Source: CAILUG01 sp038125665
GTDB lineage: Bacteria; Pseudomonadota; Gammaproteobacteria; Pseudomonadales; Pseudohongiellaceae
NCBI GenBank assembly: GCA_038125665.1
Contig: JAYPEI010000002.1
Coordinates: 124,001 to 188,000 of the forward strand
Reading direction: 5' to 3'
Length of the DNA stretch: 64,000 bases
The notes under the pieces were generated by a model that worked only from the letters and a program-made list of their open reading frames with translations, was not told where the DNA came from and did not search any database. Positions 26,643 to 35,034 of this stretch are shown piece by piece (positions within the stretch are counted from its first letter, which is position 1; each line of letters opens with the position of its first letter). The position numbers were made by a program, and so were the translations under genes.

Positions 26643-27260
26643 CTATGTAGGAGTGTACCAGGCCTTATCAGTGACTATGCCATCAAGAGGTAAGTCCCAA
26701 CTTGTTACTTCGAGCTGATTCACTTTTTGACACTCATGAGCAAGCCCCAAGAGTTGAGGGCGTCTTACCGGGCTCCGCCAGAGAAAATTGAAAGTTCTGT
26801 CATAGAAAGCTTTTCCCATACCGAGACGATTACACTGATCATCGAATCCAACTAGCGGCACAAGGACTAAAGATAAACATCTAGGGGGACATCGTGCCGA
26901 TAGCATAGGTTCCAGAATTCCATAGCAAGCTTTCTTCAAGGTAACAGTGGGTATCCAGCGATGAAAGCTCAATCGGTTTTCCCCGAGACGACTCATAACC
27001 GGTAAATAACAAGCTTTGCCTCGACGGAACGCTTCTTGAAGTAGGAGACTTGTATCAATTTCACCATCATTTGCTAAGGTAAATGCAATGCGTTTGGCGC
27101 GAAGAAATGGCAGTGAGTTAGCCACGCTTTTATATAAGTCTCTAGCTGCTCTCAGTTGTTGCTGCGGAGATAAGTTACAACGTTTTGCACGTAATTCTTT
27201 TCGAAGAGCACTTTTACGTTGTTGTATATTCCTTATTTTTTGGAGATTATCATCATTCAT
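26643..27260 (-). CDS. fthC: 5-formyltetrahydrofolate cyclo-ligase
   Basis: Converts 5-formyl-THF to 5,10-methenyl-THF with ATP, returning a dead-end folate to the C1 pool. The 205-residue protein has the N-terminal RKSALRKELRAKRCNL and the family's IAFTLANDGEIDTS. The C-terminal VPLVGFDDQCNRLGMGKAFYDRTF corresponds to the usual GMGGGYYDR loop, with a Lys-Ala substitution in the glycine run. ATG 27260 is chosen over TTG 27281. It lies downstream of 6S RNA on the same strand, the conserved ssrS-ygfA arrangement, and may be co-transcribed with it. Confidence 0.9.
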   Translation of the reverse strand: MNDDNLQKIRNIQQRKSALRKELRAKRCNLSPQQQLRAARDLYKSVANSLPFLRAKRIAFTLANDGEIDTSLLLQEAFRRGKACYLPVMSRLGENRLSFHRWIPTVTLKKACYGILEPMLSARCPPRCLSLVLVPLVGFDDQCNRLGMGKAFYDRTFNFLWRSPVRRPQLLGLAHECQKVNQLEVTSWDLPLDGIVTDKAWYTPT

Positions 27261-27469
27261 GCTTGAGTTTTTATAATTCAAATATCACTTACTGTGCTGA
27301 GTTAGAACGTGAAAACTCTATTTTGCTGGAGCAGATTCATTTGAGGTTTTCAAGAGTTTGAGTTTTCCTGTATGAGATCCGCTTAATAAACATCTAATTC
27401 ATTAACAAATTTAGTAAAAAAGACCCTCTTTGGGCAGCAAGTACCCATTCACAATGTGTTCCTTATGGT

Positions 27470-27645
27470 TAGTACCCCAGAATACCGCTATCGATATTGT
27501 CCTGAACCGTAAGGTTCAGGTGGTGGCCAGTCCAGTGCTTTAGGCTTTCCGTTAGACGGACATGCACACCGCACCGAGAGACTTAGCCTCCGGGGTGTTG
27601 ATATCGGCTCAAGAACTAAACGATTGGCGAATACCCCAGGGTATG
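27470..27645 (-). ncRNA. ssrS: 6S RNA
   Basis: 6S RNA mimics an open promoter and sequesters sigma-70 RNA polymerase. On the minus strand the ends pair: UACCCUGGGGUAUU (27643-27630 side) against GGUAUUCUGGGGUA (27486-27473 side), a long closing stem with G-U wobbles. Inside are the conserved GAGCCGAUAU (27610-27601) and a perfect terminal hairpin CCTGAACC/GGTTCAGG (27501-27520), equivalent to the E. coli CCUUGAACC hairpin. TAGAAT at 27654-27649 fits as its -10. The locus, between zapA and fthC, is the canonical one. Ends are approximate within a few bases. Confidence 0.92.
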
Positions 27646-27654
27646 ATTATTCTA

Positions 27655-27978
27655 ACTCAAATTTCATACAAAAACCTGCTATGGATATTAATGTTATTTC
27701 AAAGCTTTCAAAAAATATTTGTGATAGCTCCAAGTATTAAGCCTGAGAGTTTAGGTGTGCTAAGCTGGATGAGAAGAGAAGCTAAAGGATCAAAGTAAAC
27801 TAAAAATTACAACAAATAAAAAAATCTATAGTTGATGTCCCCTTGAGTGGGCGTCCAGCATGAAAGTAGTCGTAATTAACTTTTAAGAATGAATAGAGAA
27901 GGAAATTAGGAAAACTAGCTTTATTAGAGCATAACTTTTTTAAGTGAGAGCTCAGATTTGAAAAAAACACAAGTAAAA
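27655..27978. other. Gene-free stretch between zapA and 6S RNA
   Basis: About 320 bp of AT-rich DNA downstream of zapA and upstream of the 6S RNA -10 element. It should contain the rest of the 6S promoter region on the minus strand. I find no open frame with a ribosome binding site, no clear terminator for zapA and no repeat. Confidence 0.5.
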
Positions 27979-28308
27979 TTAGATCTCAATTTGTTTGCTG
28001 GCATGAAGAACGGCATCAAGTTTTTGTTCGAGCTGTTGCAGCTCGCGTAGAGCAGAAGTTTGAGCGAGCTCTTGAGATTGACGTTCATTCATCAGGTCAT
28101 AAGTGGCATTAAGCGCCGTAAGCACTAGGAGCCTCTCAAAGCCTAATGTGCTGCCACCTTTAGATTTAAGACTTGCTAATTCCTTATCAAGTTCCCTAGC
28201 GGCTTTGCGTAATCCTTCCTCTTGCTCAACGGAGCATCCGACCTGATATTCACGGCCTTGAAGGGTAATAGTGACTGTGATGCTGTCAGAATTTTCTGAT
28301 TTTTTCAT
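27979..28308 (-). CDS. zapA: Cell division protein ZapA
   Basis: ZapA cross-links FtsZ protofilaments in the Z-ring. The 109-residue protein has the N-terminal globular part TVTITLQGREYQVGCSVEQEEGLRKAARELDKELASLKSKG-type pattern and the C-terminal helix LERLLVLTALNATYDLMNE followed by a coiled coil to the end, as in the family. It follows the small coiled-coil gene by 14 bp and precedes 6S RNA, exactly the gammaproteobacterial order. Confidence 0.95.
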   Translation of the reverse strand: MKKSENSDSITVTITLQGREYQVGCSVEQEEGLRKAARELDKELASLKSKGGSTLGFERLLVLTALNATYDLMNERQSQELAQTSALRELQQLEQKLDAVLHASKQIEI

Positions 28309-28322
28309 GATACGGGGTTGCC

Positions 28323-28562
28323 CTAATAGCCTATGTTTTTGTGTTGGTTATTCTGAGAACCCTCTTGCAGATTTTGAAGTCTGCGAAGCACCGATTCGAG
28401 ACGAATTCGAGCTTGTTCATTATTTGTAATCAAAGTATCGCGCTCTTGTTGCCATTCATTGGTCTTGTCACGCAATAATTGGTTTTCTTGTTTCAACTGC
28501 TGCAACAGAAAAATCAAGTCATCCATTTTTGTTTCAAGTTGTTTGAATTGTTGATTGCTCAC
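28323..28562 (-). CDS. Small coiled-coil protein (TIGR02449/ZapB-like)
   Basis: A 79-residue protein that is almost entirely predicted coiled coil: regularly spaced leucines in FKQLETKMDDLIFLLQQLKQENQLLRDK and RLESVLRRLQNL. A polar tail (SQNNQHKNIGY) ends it. Genes of this type regularly precede zapA in Gammaproteobacteria (TIGR02449 family) and a cell-division role is inferred from that position only. It probably forms a two-gene operon with zapA. Confidence 0.8.
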   Translation of the reverse strand: MSNQQFKQLETKMDDLIFLLQQLKQENQLLRDKTNEWQQERDTLITNNEQARIRLESVLRRLQNLQEGSQNNQHKNIGY

Positions 28563-28770
28563 TTTATCCTTTTCGTCCTTTTGACCTACTTGCTATTCTA
28601 TCTTCCAATTGCTTTTGAAGTATGTAGTCGTTAAAAATAACTAGAGACTTAGTCTTTTTGATTGGCTAGTACTTTCTTTTAGGGCTGAGTTTCAATATAG
28701 GTTAATATATGCTCTGGACTCTGCTCTGGTCAATCCTATAAGGTCGGAGGAAGTCGAAAAATTACATAAA

Positions 28771-29364
28771 TTGAAGGTTTTTGTGGATATCAATTACACC
28801 CTAGCAGAGCAATTGCTCAAAACGATGGCTTTAAAGCAGGACGTTAAAGTGAGCGACTCACCGCTTACTGTAGCCGGCCTTCATGGGGCTGTATGTGGCT
28901 ATGTTTGTGCAGTGCCTTCGTCGGCTGGTCATGCGGAGATGATAGTCGAGGCCATTGGGCAGATTAATATTCCCCAAGAGAATAGACAAGTTCTTCTGAA
29001 CTTTGTTTCACGATTACTTGAGTTGGTAAATGAACAGTTACTTGCAGAGGATTACAGTTTTGAATTGCTCCTACCTGAGGATGAGTCGCCACTACCTGAA
29101 CGCCTTGCCGCGCTCAGCTATTGGTGTGATTATTTTTCAGTGGGATTTAGTGCTGCTTTCGCAAACCCTCAACTACCGTTACCTCCATTGATCCAAGAAG
29201 TATTAAATGATTTTGTCAGTATTAGTAGAGTGAGCTTAGAGGCCTCTGTTGAAACAGATGAGCAAGCAGAAGCGGATTTTTTAGAACTTGAAGAATATGT
29301 ACGGATAGCAGCCTTGAATTGTCATCGCGCTTTATTGAACGAACATGCTCCAACCATGCAATAA
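28771..29364 (+). CDS. ygfB: UPF0149 family protein YgfB
   Basis: A 197-residue protein of the YgfB/YecA-like UPF0149 family. SPLTVAGLHGAVCGYVCA near residue 30 and the C-terminal ADFLELEEYVRIAALNCHRALLNE are the hallmarks. In Pseudomonas, YgfB has been connected with regulation of ampDh3 and beta-lactam resistance; in general it is little characterised. The first plausible start is TTG 28771; GTG 28783 is an alternative, and the GGAGGAAG upstream (28746-28753) is too distant for either, so the start is uncertain. First gene of ygfB-pepP-ubiH. Confidence 0.88.
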   Translation: MKVFVDINYTLAEQLLKTMALKQDVKVSDSPLTVAGLHGAVCGYVCAVPSSAGHAEMIVEAIGQINIPQENRQVLLNFVSRLLELVNEQLLAEDYSFELLLPEDESPLPERLAALSYWCDYFSVGFSAAFANPQLPLPPLIQEVLNDFVSISRVSLEASVETDEQAEADFLELEEYVRIAALNCHRALLNEHAPTMQ

Positions 29365-29409
29365 GTTAAGAATAAGAGACTATTGATTAAGAGACCAAGA
29401 AGAAAACTT

Positions 29410-30732
29410 ATGAAGATTGAGTTAAAGGAATACCAGGCCCGCCGCCGTGAACTAATGAATCACATGGAGGAGAATAGCATTGCTTTAATTAGTGCTGCAC
29501 ATTCTGTTTTACGGAACGGCGATAGTGATTATCGTTTCAGGCAAAGCAGTGACCTGTATTATCTAACTGGATTCAACGAACCAAAGTCACTTTTAGTATT
29601 GATTCCCGGCCGTCCACAAGGGGAAGTGCTCCTTTTTTGTCAAGAGAGGGATGAGCTAAAAGAGTTATGGAATGGTCGCTTAATTGGTCCTGAAGCTGCG
29701 GTAAAGGGTCTAGGTGTGGATGATGCTTTTCCAATTTCAGATCTGGATGACATAGTGCCTGGATTATTGGAAGGAAGAGATCGAGTTTATTACTCCATGG
29801 GTAAGGATGAATTATTCGATCATCAGGTTATGGAATGGATAAGAGTAGTACGTGGTAAGGTCCGTGCTGGGATACAAAGTCCCAGTGAGTTCTTAGTACT
29901 GGATCATCTTTTACATGAAATGCGTCTTCATAAATCGAATACTGAGATTGATGTGATGCGCCACAGTGGACAAATTGCTGTTCGAGCGCATGAAAGGGCT
30001 ATGAAAGCTTGTCGTGTAGGGATGAATGAGTGCGAAATCGAGGCAGAAATTCTTTACGAATTTTATAAAAATGGATGCTCGGGGTCAGCCTATACGTCTA
30101 TTGTGGCTGGTGGAGAAAATGGCTGCATTTTGCATTACAGTGAAAATAATATGGTATTGAATGACGGCGATCTGTTATTGATCGATGCAGGATGTGAGTA
30201 TGACAACTATGCCTCAGATATCACTCGTACTTTCCCGGTAAATGGTCGTTTTACCAAAGAACAAAAAGCCATTTATAACTTGGTTCTAAAAGCACAATTG
30301 GCAGCTATAGATGCTGTGAAACCTGGTCTGCATTGGGATGACCCCCACAATATTACTGTGCAGGTGCTCACGGAAGGTCTAGTTGAATTAGGGCTGCTCG
30401 AAGGGCAGGTGGAAGAACTCATTGCAAGAGGGGCTTACCGTGAGTTTTATATGCATCGTGCTGGCCACTGGTTGGGGATTGATGTTCACGATGTAGGCGA
30501 CTATAAAATCGATGGTAGGTGGCGTGAATTGGAAACTGGCATGGTTTTCACAGTGGAACCTGGCCTTTACATCTCCCCGAAAAACCAAAAAGTGGATGTC
30601 CGGTGGCGTGGTATTGGGGTACGCATAGAAGATGATGTTGTTGTAACTAAAAACGGTTGTGAAGTACTTACAGCAGGACTTGCCAAGACAGTAGAAGAAA
30701 TCGAAGCTTTGATGGAGAGCTCTGTCCTATGA
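29410..30732 (+). CDS. pepP: Xaa-Pro aminopeptidase
   Basis: Dimanganese peptidase releasing N-terminal residues next to proline. The 440-residue protein (E. coli 441) has an N-terminal creatinase-like domain and a C-terminal pita-bread catalytic domain. Metal ligands are in LLIDAGCEYDNYASDITRTFP, HRAGHWLGIDVHDVG, FTVEPGLYI and GVRIEDDVVVT. ATG 29410 is chosen over TTG 29383 because GAAGAAAAC sits upstream and the peptide then starts MKIELKEYQARR, the family pattern. Confidence 0.95.
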   Translation: MKIELKEYQARRRELMNHMEENSIALISAAHSVLRNGDSDYRFRQSSDLYYLTGFNEPKSLLVLIPGRPQGEVLLFCQERDELKELWNGRLIGPEAAVKGLGVDDAFPISDLDDIVPGLLEGRDRVYYSMGKDELFDHQVMEWIRVVRGKVRAGIQSPSEFLVLDHLLHEMRLHKSNTEIDVMRHSGQIAVRAHERAMKACRVGMNECEIEAEILYEFYKNGCSGSAYTSIVAGGENGCILHYSENNMVLNDGDLLLIDAGCEYDNYASDITRTFPVNGRFTKEQKAIYNLVLKAQLAAIDAVKPGLHWDDPHNITVQVLTEGLVELGLLEGQVEELIARGAYREFYMHRAGHWLGIDVHDVGDYKIDGRWRELETGMVFTVEPGLYISPKNQKVDVRWRGIGVRIEDDVVVTKNGCEVLTAGLAKTVEEIEALMESSVL

Positions 30733-30820
30733 TCTGTTGCCTTTTTGACATCAAGGAGATCAGTGCATTAGTGAAGATAGGGCTGAGTGATATAAGTAGC
30801 TACTGGGTGAGACTATAAAT

Positions 30821-32119
30821 ATGGTAAAACCAAAGCATGATCACTACGATCTAGTCATCGTTGGTGCTGGACTAGTTGGCGCTTCTTTGGCAATTGCTTT
30901 AGCGTCTACCGATTTGCCTGCGTCAGTAAGGGTTTTGCTGGTCGAATCACGTACGTTACAAACTGATGTCCCACAACAACCAGGTTTTGATGCAAGATCA
31001 ACTGTTTTGTCCTATGGTTCCCGTCTTTGTTACGAACAGCTATTAGGTACTGAAAACAACAAAAAACTAAAAGCCACACTCTGGCAGTCCTTGGTTTCTC
31101 ATGCAGAACCGATTAACTCCATTCATGTCTCAGACAAAGGTCGTTTTGGTTCTGTACTGATGCAAAGTCGGGAAGAGGGTGTAGAGGCGTTGGGCTATGT
31201 AATTGGAAACCTGGAGCTTGGAAGGGTGTTGAATCAAGCCCTGCTAAGTAATTCCAGAATTGAAATCTGTGCTCCAACTAAGGTTGAAAAGCTAGAGCCT
31301 TTTTCAGAAGGAATGCAGTTACAGTTCCAAGGACAAGAACAATTAGTAACAACTCATTTAGTAGTCCTAGCCGAGGGTGGTAGATCAAGTCTGGCTAAGG
31401 ATCTTGGGATTGTTATTGAGAAGGATAACTATGATCAGAGCGCAATAATTTCTACTGTGGGGCTTAGTCGTCCACATCAAGGGGTTGCTTTTGAGCGTTT
31501 TACTCAAAAAGGACCGCTAGCCCTGCTCCCTTTGTCAGACTTTGAGCAGAGTGATGGGAGTAAGCAACCCCGTATGGCATTGGTTTGGACTCACAAGACA
31601 TCCTCTATAGAAGAATTACAAGCATTACCAGATGCAGAGCTACTCAGACTCTTGCAGCAAGATTTTGGTGATCGTTTAGGTGTTTTTAATCGAATTGGAA
31701 TACGTCAAAGCTACCCTTTACAGTTGCAGCTAGCAAAGGAGCAGATTAGGCCTGGATTAATACTACTTGGTAATGCTGCACACACACTGCATCCAGTGGC
31801 TGGTCAGGGTTTTAATCTTGCGTTACGAGACACGATGGTATTGTGTGCTCTATTAGTTGACTGTTTGCGTGAAGGTAAGAACCCAGGAACTGCAGCCATT
31901 CTACAGCGCTATTTAAGTAAGGTGAATTCTGATCAGCAATTGACGATTAGTTTTAGTGACTATATGACAAGACTTTTTTCTTCTTCCTCCCAAAGATTAG
32001 CGCGCTTGCGTCAACTTGGCATGGCTAGCATAGACTTATTACCTCCACTTAGGGAAAGCTTAATCCGACAAGCGATGGGCTTAGGAAGTAAGTCTCCGCG
32101 GGTTCGCTTAGCCGAGTGA
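30821..32119 (+). CDS. ubiH: UbiH-type FAD-dependent ubiquinone hydroxylase
   Basis: A 432-residue flavoprotein monooxygenase of the UbiH/UbiF/UbiI/COQ6 family, which hydroxylates the ubiquinone ring. The FAD Rossmann motif is VIVGAGLVGASLAIAL near residue 14 and the second FAD motif GNAAHTLHPVAGQGFNLALRD near 320. It follows pepP, the position of ubiH in E. coli; ubiI, which usually comes next, is absent here. This protein may therefore be the only or a multi-position hydroxylase at this locus. Position specificity cannot be read from sequence. Confidence 0.88.
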   Translation: MVKPKHDHYDLVIVGAGLVGASLAIALASTDLPASVRVLLVESRTLQTDVPQQPGFDARSTVLSYGSRLCYEQLLGTENNKKLKATLWQSLVSHAEPINSIHVSDKGRFGSVLMQSREEGVEALGYVIGNLELGRVLNQALLSNSRIEICAPTKVEKLEPFSEGMQLQFQGQEQLVTTHLVVLAEGGRSSLAKDLGIVIEKDNYDQSAIISTVGLSRPHQGVAFERFTQKGPLALLPLSDFEQSDGSKQPRMALVWTHKTSSIEELQALPDAELLRLLQQDFGDRLGVFNRIGIRQSYPLQLQLAKEQIRPGLILLGNAAHTLHPVAGQGFNLALRDTMVLCALLVDCLREGKNPGTAAILQRYLSKVNSDQQLTISFSDYMTRLFSSSSQRLARLRQLGMASIDLLPPLRESLIRQAMGLGSKSPRVRLAE

Positions 32120-32200
32120 TGGCTTAACCAACTGATAAATATAATATATTGCTTTCTTTTTCTAAGTCAGAAGAAAGTTTCCTGATTTTGCCAAAAATTT

Positions 32201-32218
32201 CTTAATCAAAATTTAACA
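32201..32218 (+). promoter_or_regulatory. Putative Pho box upstream of the phosphate porin
   Basis: CTTAATCAAAATTTAACA contains TTAAT and TTAAC starting 11 bp apart. The same 11-bp direct repeat is found before phoB and pstS. It differs from the E. coli CTGTCAT unit, but keeps its architecture. No convincing -10 was found at the expected distance. Confidence 0.5.
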
Positions 32219-32364
32219 ATAAAATAGGTAAAAACTCACAATAACTTTATAAAGATTTACGAAGTTTTCTTTAAAGTCAACACCAAACAAGAACGCTAAT
32301 TATTAAGTTTCAATAAAGAGCGGAACTTGTGAATATAAATAACTTTTAAAAGAAGCTTACGATT

Positions 32365-33873
32365 ATGAATAAATATCCCTGGAAATCATTGAAGTCTAAG
32401 AAGCAGGCATTGGCCAGTTTACTTACCACTATCATCGTACTTCCTTTTTCAACGCTCTTTTCAGGTTCGGTAATGGCGGTAGACAGCGAATTACTTCAAA
32501 TATTATTGGAAAATGGTGCCATTACCCAAGCCCAATATGACACGCTAAATGCTAGCAATGATGTTGAAGCGAGTGAAGTAATAGCGGCCACAGAAGTCGT
32601 AAATCATGAGCAGGATTCAAGAAAAGTTGCGAGCGTCAATGTAATAGATCTTGATAGTCGTATCCAACAGCAGGTCAGTGAAATTGTGACCAGTGAGTTC
32701 CCTGTAACTCTTGAGCATACCAGTAGTGGTATGCAGCTCTCTTCTAGGGATGGAAATTGGGAGACATACTTGGGTTGGCGTGCACAGATGCGATTCAGTG
32801 ATTCCTATGGTGGAGACCCTCGGCAGCTAGGTAGCTTTATAGATAATGGTGCAGACAAAGTTTCTAACTTTGAGGCACGTCGGTTGAGAATGAAGATTGG
32901 CGGACATGGATTCCAGCCATGGCTTGAATATTACTTTGAAGTGGATCTTCAACCATCAAGGGATACTGATGACTCCGGAGCTGATGCTAGTGCTCGTGTC
33001 ATTGATTGGAGAATTGATATTGCTAAATGGGACTGGGGTGGAATTAGGATCGGACAATGGAAAGTGGATCTCAACAGAGAGCGTGTAGATTCATCAGGGC
33101 GCCAACAGTTCGTAGAGCGTTCGATAGCTAATCGAGTCTTCACAATGGATAGACAGGTGGGTGTCCAACTAAGGGGCCACCTTTTTAAAAATACTGCAGC
33201 AGACATGCGTTACTATGCAGGCGTTTTCAATGGAGAAGGTAAAGGTGTTAACAGTAACGATAACAATATGATGACTATGGGCAGATTACAGTGGAACTTC
33301 CTAGGAAGGGATCTGTCATGGAGACAGACTGATGTGGAGTACACTGATAAGCCTACCGGTAGCTTTGCAATTGCAGGTTTCTCCGCCAGCTCTAGCTGTA
33401 CTCGCTGGTCGTCTTCAGGATGTGGTAGCTTAGACGGGTTTGAAAAGCCCGCAGCAGCATCACCTGGGCAATACTCTATAGACCAACTTGTTCAAGAATT
33501 TGCATTCAAATATAGAGGCTTCTCTGCTCAGCAGGAATATCACCGTAAGGAGATCGTAGACAATAAAGACCTCTCCAAAAGTGTACTTACAGGTGGTTAT
33601 GCTCAAGCTGGTTATTTCTTTCACCACATTTTCCCAGAGGTGCCTGAGCAGTTAGAGTTAGCTATTCGCTATGCTTATGTTAACGAGCCTAACAAGACTA
33701 ATCGAGTTGTTGAAAATAAGAGAAAAGAAACCACAATAGGCGCCAACTGGTTCATAGCAGGCCATAACAATAAAGTGACCCTGGATTACTCACACCTAAC
33801 CCTCGACGATGGTCTACTTACAGAGTCTGCCTCGGATAACAGATTACGCTTACAGTGGGATGTTTCTTTCTAA
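32365..33873 (+). CDS. Phosphate-selective porin O/P family protein
   Basis: A 502-residue outer-membrane porin with a signal peptide (hydrophobic ASLLTTIIVLPFSTLFSGSVMA, cleavage after MAVD-region). The mature N-terminus SELLQILLENGAITQAQYDTLNA is the motif that starts OprO/OprP-type proteins, followed by a polar linker and a beta-barrel (WETYLGWRAQMRF ... RLRLQWDVSF, ending in aromatic Phe). It likely passes phosphate or polyphosphate. A Pho-box-like repeat upstream and phoBR/pst downstream support this. It is separated from the latter by hslO and a helicase gene. Confidence 0.88.
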   Translation: MNKYPWKSLKSKKQALASLLTTIIVLPFSTLFSGSVMAVDSELLQILLENGAITQAQYDTLNASNDVEASEVIAATEVVNHEQDSRKVASVNVIDLDSRIQQQVSEIVTSEFPVTLEHTSSGMQLSSRDGNWETYLGWRAQMRFSDSYGGDPRQLGSFIDNGADKVSNFEARRLRMKIGGHGFQPWLEYYFEVDLQPSRDTDDSGADASARVIDWRIDIAKWDWGGIRIGQWKVDLNRERVDSSGRQQFVERSIANRVFTMDRQVGVQLRGHLFKNTAADMRYYAGVFNGEGKGVNSNDNNMMTMGRLQWNFLGRDLSWRQTDVEYTDKPTGSFAIAGFSASSSCTRWSSSGCGSLDGFEKPAAASPGQYSIDQLVQEFAFKYRGFSAQQEYHRKEIVDNKDLSKSVLTGGYAQAGYFFHHIFPEVPEQLELAIRYAYVNEPNKTNRVVENKRKETTIGANWFIAGHNNKVTLDYSHLTLDDGLLTESASDNRLRLQWDVSF

Positions 33874-33943
33874 CACCGGTGCTATTGTGCCTAAATAGCA
33901 TCAGAGACAATGTGTAATTAAGAGCCCAAGTATAGCTTGTTTC

Positions 33944-33975
33944 CCCAAGAGTGAGTCACCAAACTCTCTCTTGGG
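33944..33975. terminator. Hairpin between porin and hslO
   Basis: A 12-bp stem with one mismatch (CCCAAGAGTGAG at 33944-33955, CTCTCTCTTGGG at 33964-33975) and an 8-base loop lies between two convergent genes. It has no T run, so termination would be weak or Rho-assisted. AGCCCAAG at 33923-33930 could compete for the right arm. Confidence 0.45.
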
Positions 33976-34036
33976 CTAACATGTAGCTTATTGCCTTCAA
34001 TCAAATTCTTATCTGATAATTCAAGACTAGGCTAAG

Positions 34037-34948
34037 TTAATGGGTAATTTGCCCTTCCGTAGAGTTTTTATCATCCTTAGTCAAGGCGGCAACCGCTGCC
34101 GCATCAAAATCGTAAAGCTCATTACAAAACTCACAGTTCACTGAAATACTGCCTTCTTCAAGCAGAATATTTTCCAGCTCAGTAGTTGGAAATGTGCGTA
34201 AAGTGTCCGCCACTTTGCTACGTGAACAACTACAGCCAAAACTTACCGACTGAGGTGGATAAAGAAGGACTGATTCTTCATGAAAGAGTCTGACGAGAAT
34301 CTGTTCTGCAGGTAAGCTCAGGAGTTCATCGCCAGTCAGGGTGGATGCAAGTATGTTGACTCGCTGCCAGTCCTCCTCTCGCTGTAAAATTGAGTGTTCT
34401 GTTTGGTCATGAGCTGGCAGGGCTTGTAAGAAGAGTCCAGCTACACGGTCATTTGATACAAACAAGTAAAAGCTTGTGGGTAATTGTTCTGATTGCATGA
34501 AGTACACATTCAGCGCACCAGCTAGATCTTGTCCTTCAAGACCAACGAGGCTCTGGTATCGCTCGCCATTTTGTCTTGTCACGGTGATGGCAATAGTACC
34601 GCGGCCGTAAACAGTAGCCATATCTGCGGATGGTACATGGCCTTCCCAGCGAGCAAGACCGCGAAGTGTCTTCTCTTTACTAATTTGTGCCACAACAGAC
34701 CTGAGAGCGTGTTCTCCCGTGATTTGTAGGATTAGATTTCCATCAAACTTCAGTGTGGCGCCTAACAGAGAGACTGCAGCAAGGGCTTGCCCAAGCTGGC
34801 GTTGAACCGCGGGGGGGTATTTATGGCGAGAAAGGACTTCCTGCCAGCACGTGTCCAGATAGATAAGCTCGCCTCGAATGGCCAGATTACTAAAACTGAA
34901 GCGCTGGAGTTGATCCTTGGGGATTTGGCATGAATCAGGTGCTGGCAT
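34037..34948 (-). CDS. hslO: Redox-regulated chaperone Hsp33
   Basis: Hsp33 is a holdase that is activated when its zinc-bound cysteines oxidise. The 303-residue protein carries the C-terminal redox switch: CSC in FGCSCSRSKV and NCEFC in SVNCEFCNELY, giving the CxC...CxxC zinc site. The N-terminal domain has AAVSLLGATLKFDG and GLARWEGHVP. It is convergent with the porin and divergent from the DEAD-box helicase with 86 bp between starts. Confidence 0.95.
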   Translation of the reverse strand: MPAPDSCQIPKDQLQRFSFSNLAIRGELIYLDTCWQEVLSRHKYPPAVQRQLGQALAAVSLLGATLKFDGNLILQITGEHALRSVVAQISKEKTLRGLARWEGHVPSADMATVYGRGTIAITVTRQNGERYQSLVGLEGQDLAGALNVYFMQSEQLPTSFYLFVSNDRVAGLFLQALPAHDQTEHSILQREEDWQRVNILASTLTGDELLSLPAEQILVRLFHEESVLLYPPQSVSFGCSCSRSKVADTLRTFPTTELENILLEEGSISVNCEFCNELYDFDAAAVAALTKDDKNSTEGQITH

Positions 34949-35034
34949 GGTAGAAAGTACTATAGGCTAATTCAAAATTAGATTCTCTCTTGCCTTTGAG
35001 GCAAGTACAATACCATTATTGATGAGGAGCATAG

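Noticed and set aside
27562..27798. Small plus-strand open frame of 78 codons in the zapA-fthC gap
   Set aside because: It overlaps the 6S RNA gene antisense, lacks a ribosome binding site and has no recognisable protein pattern.
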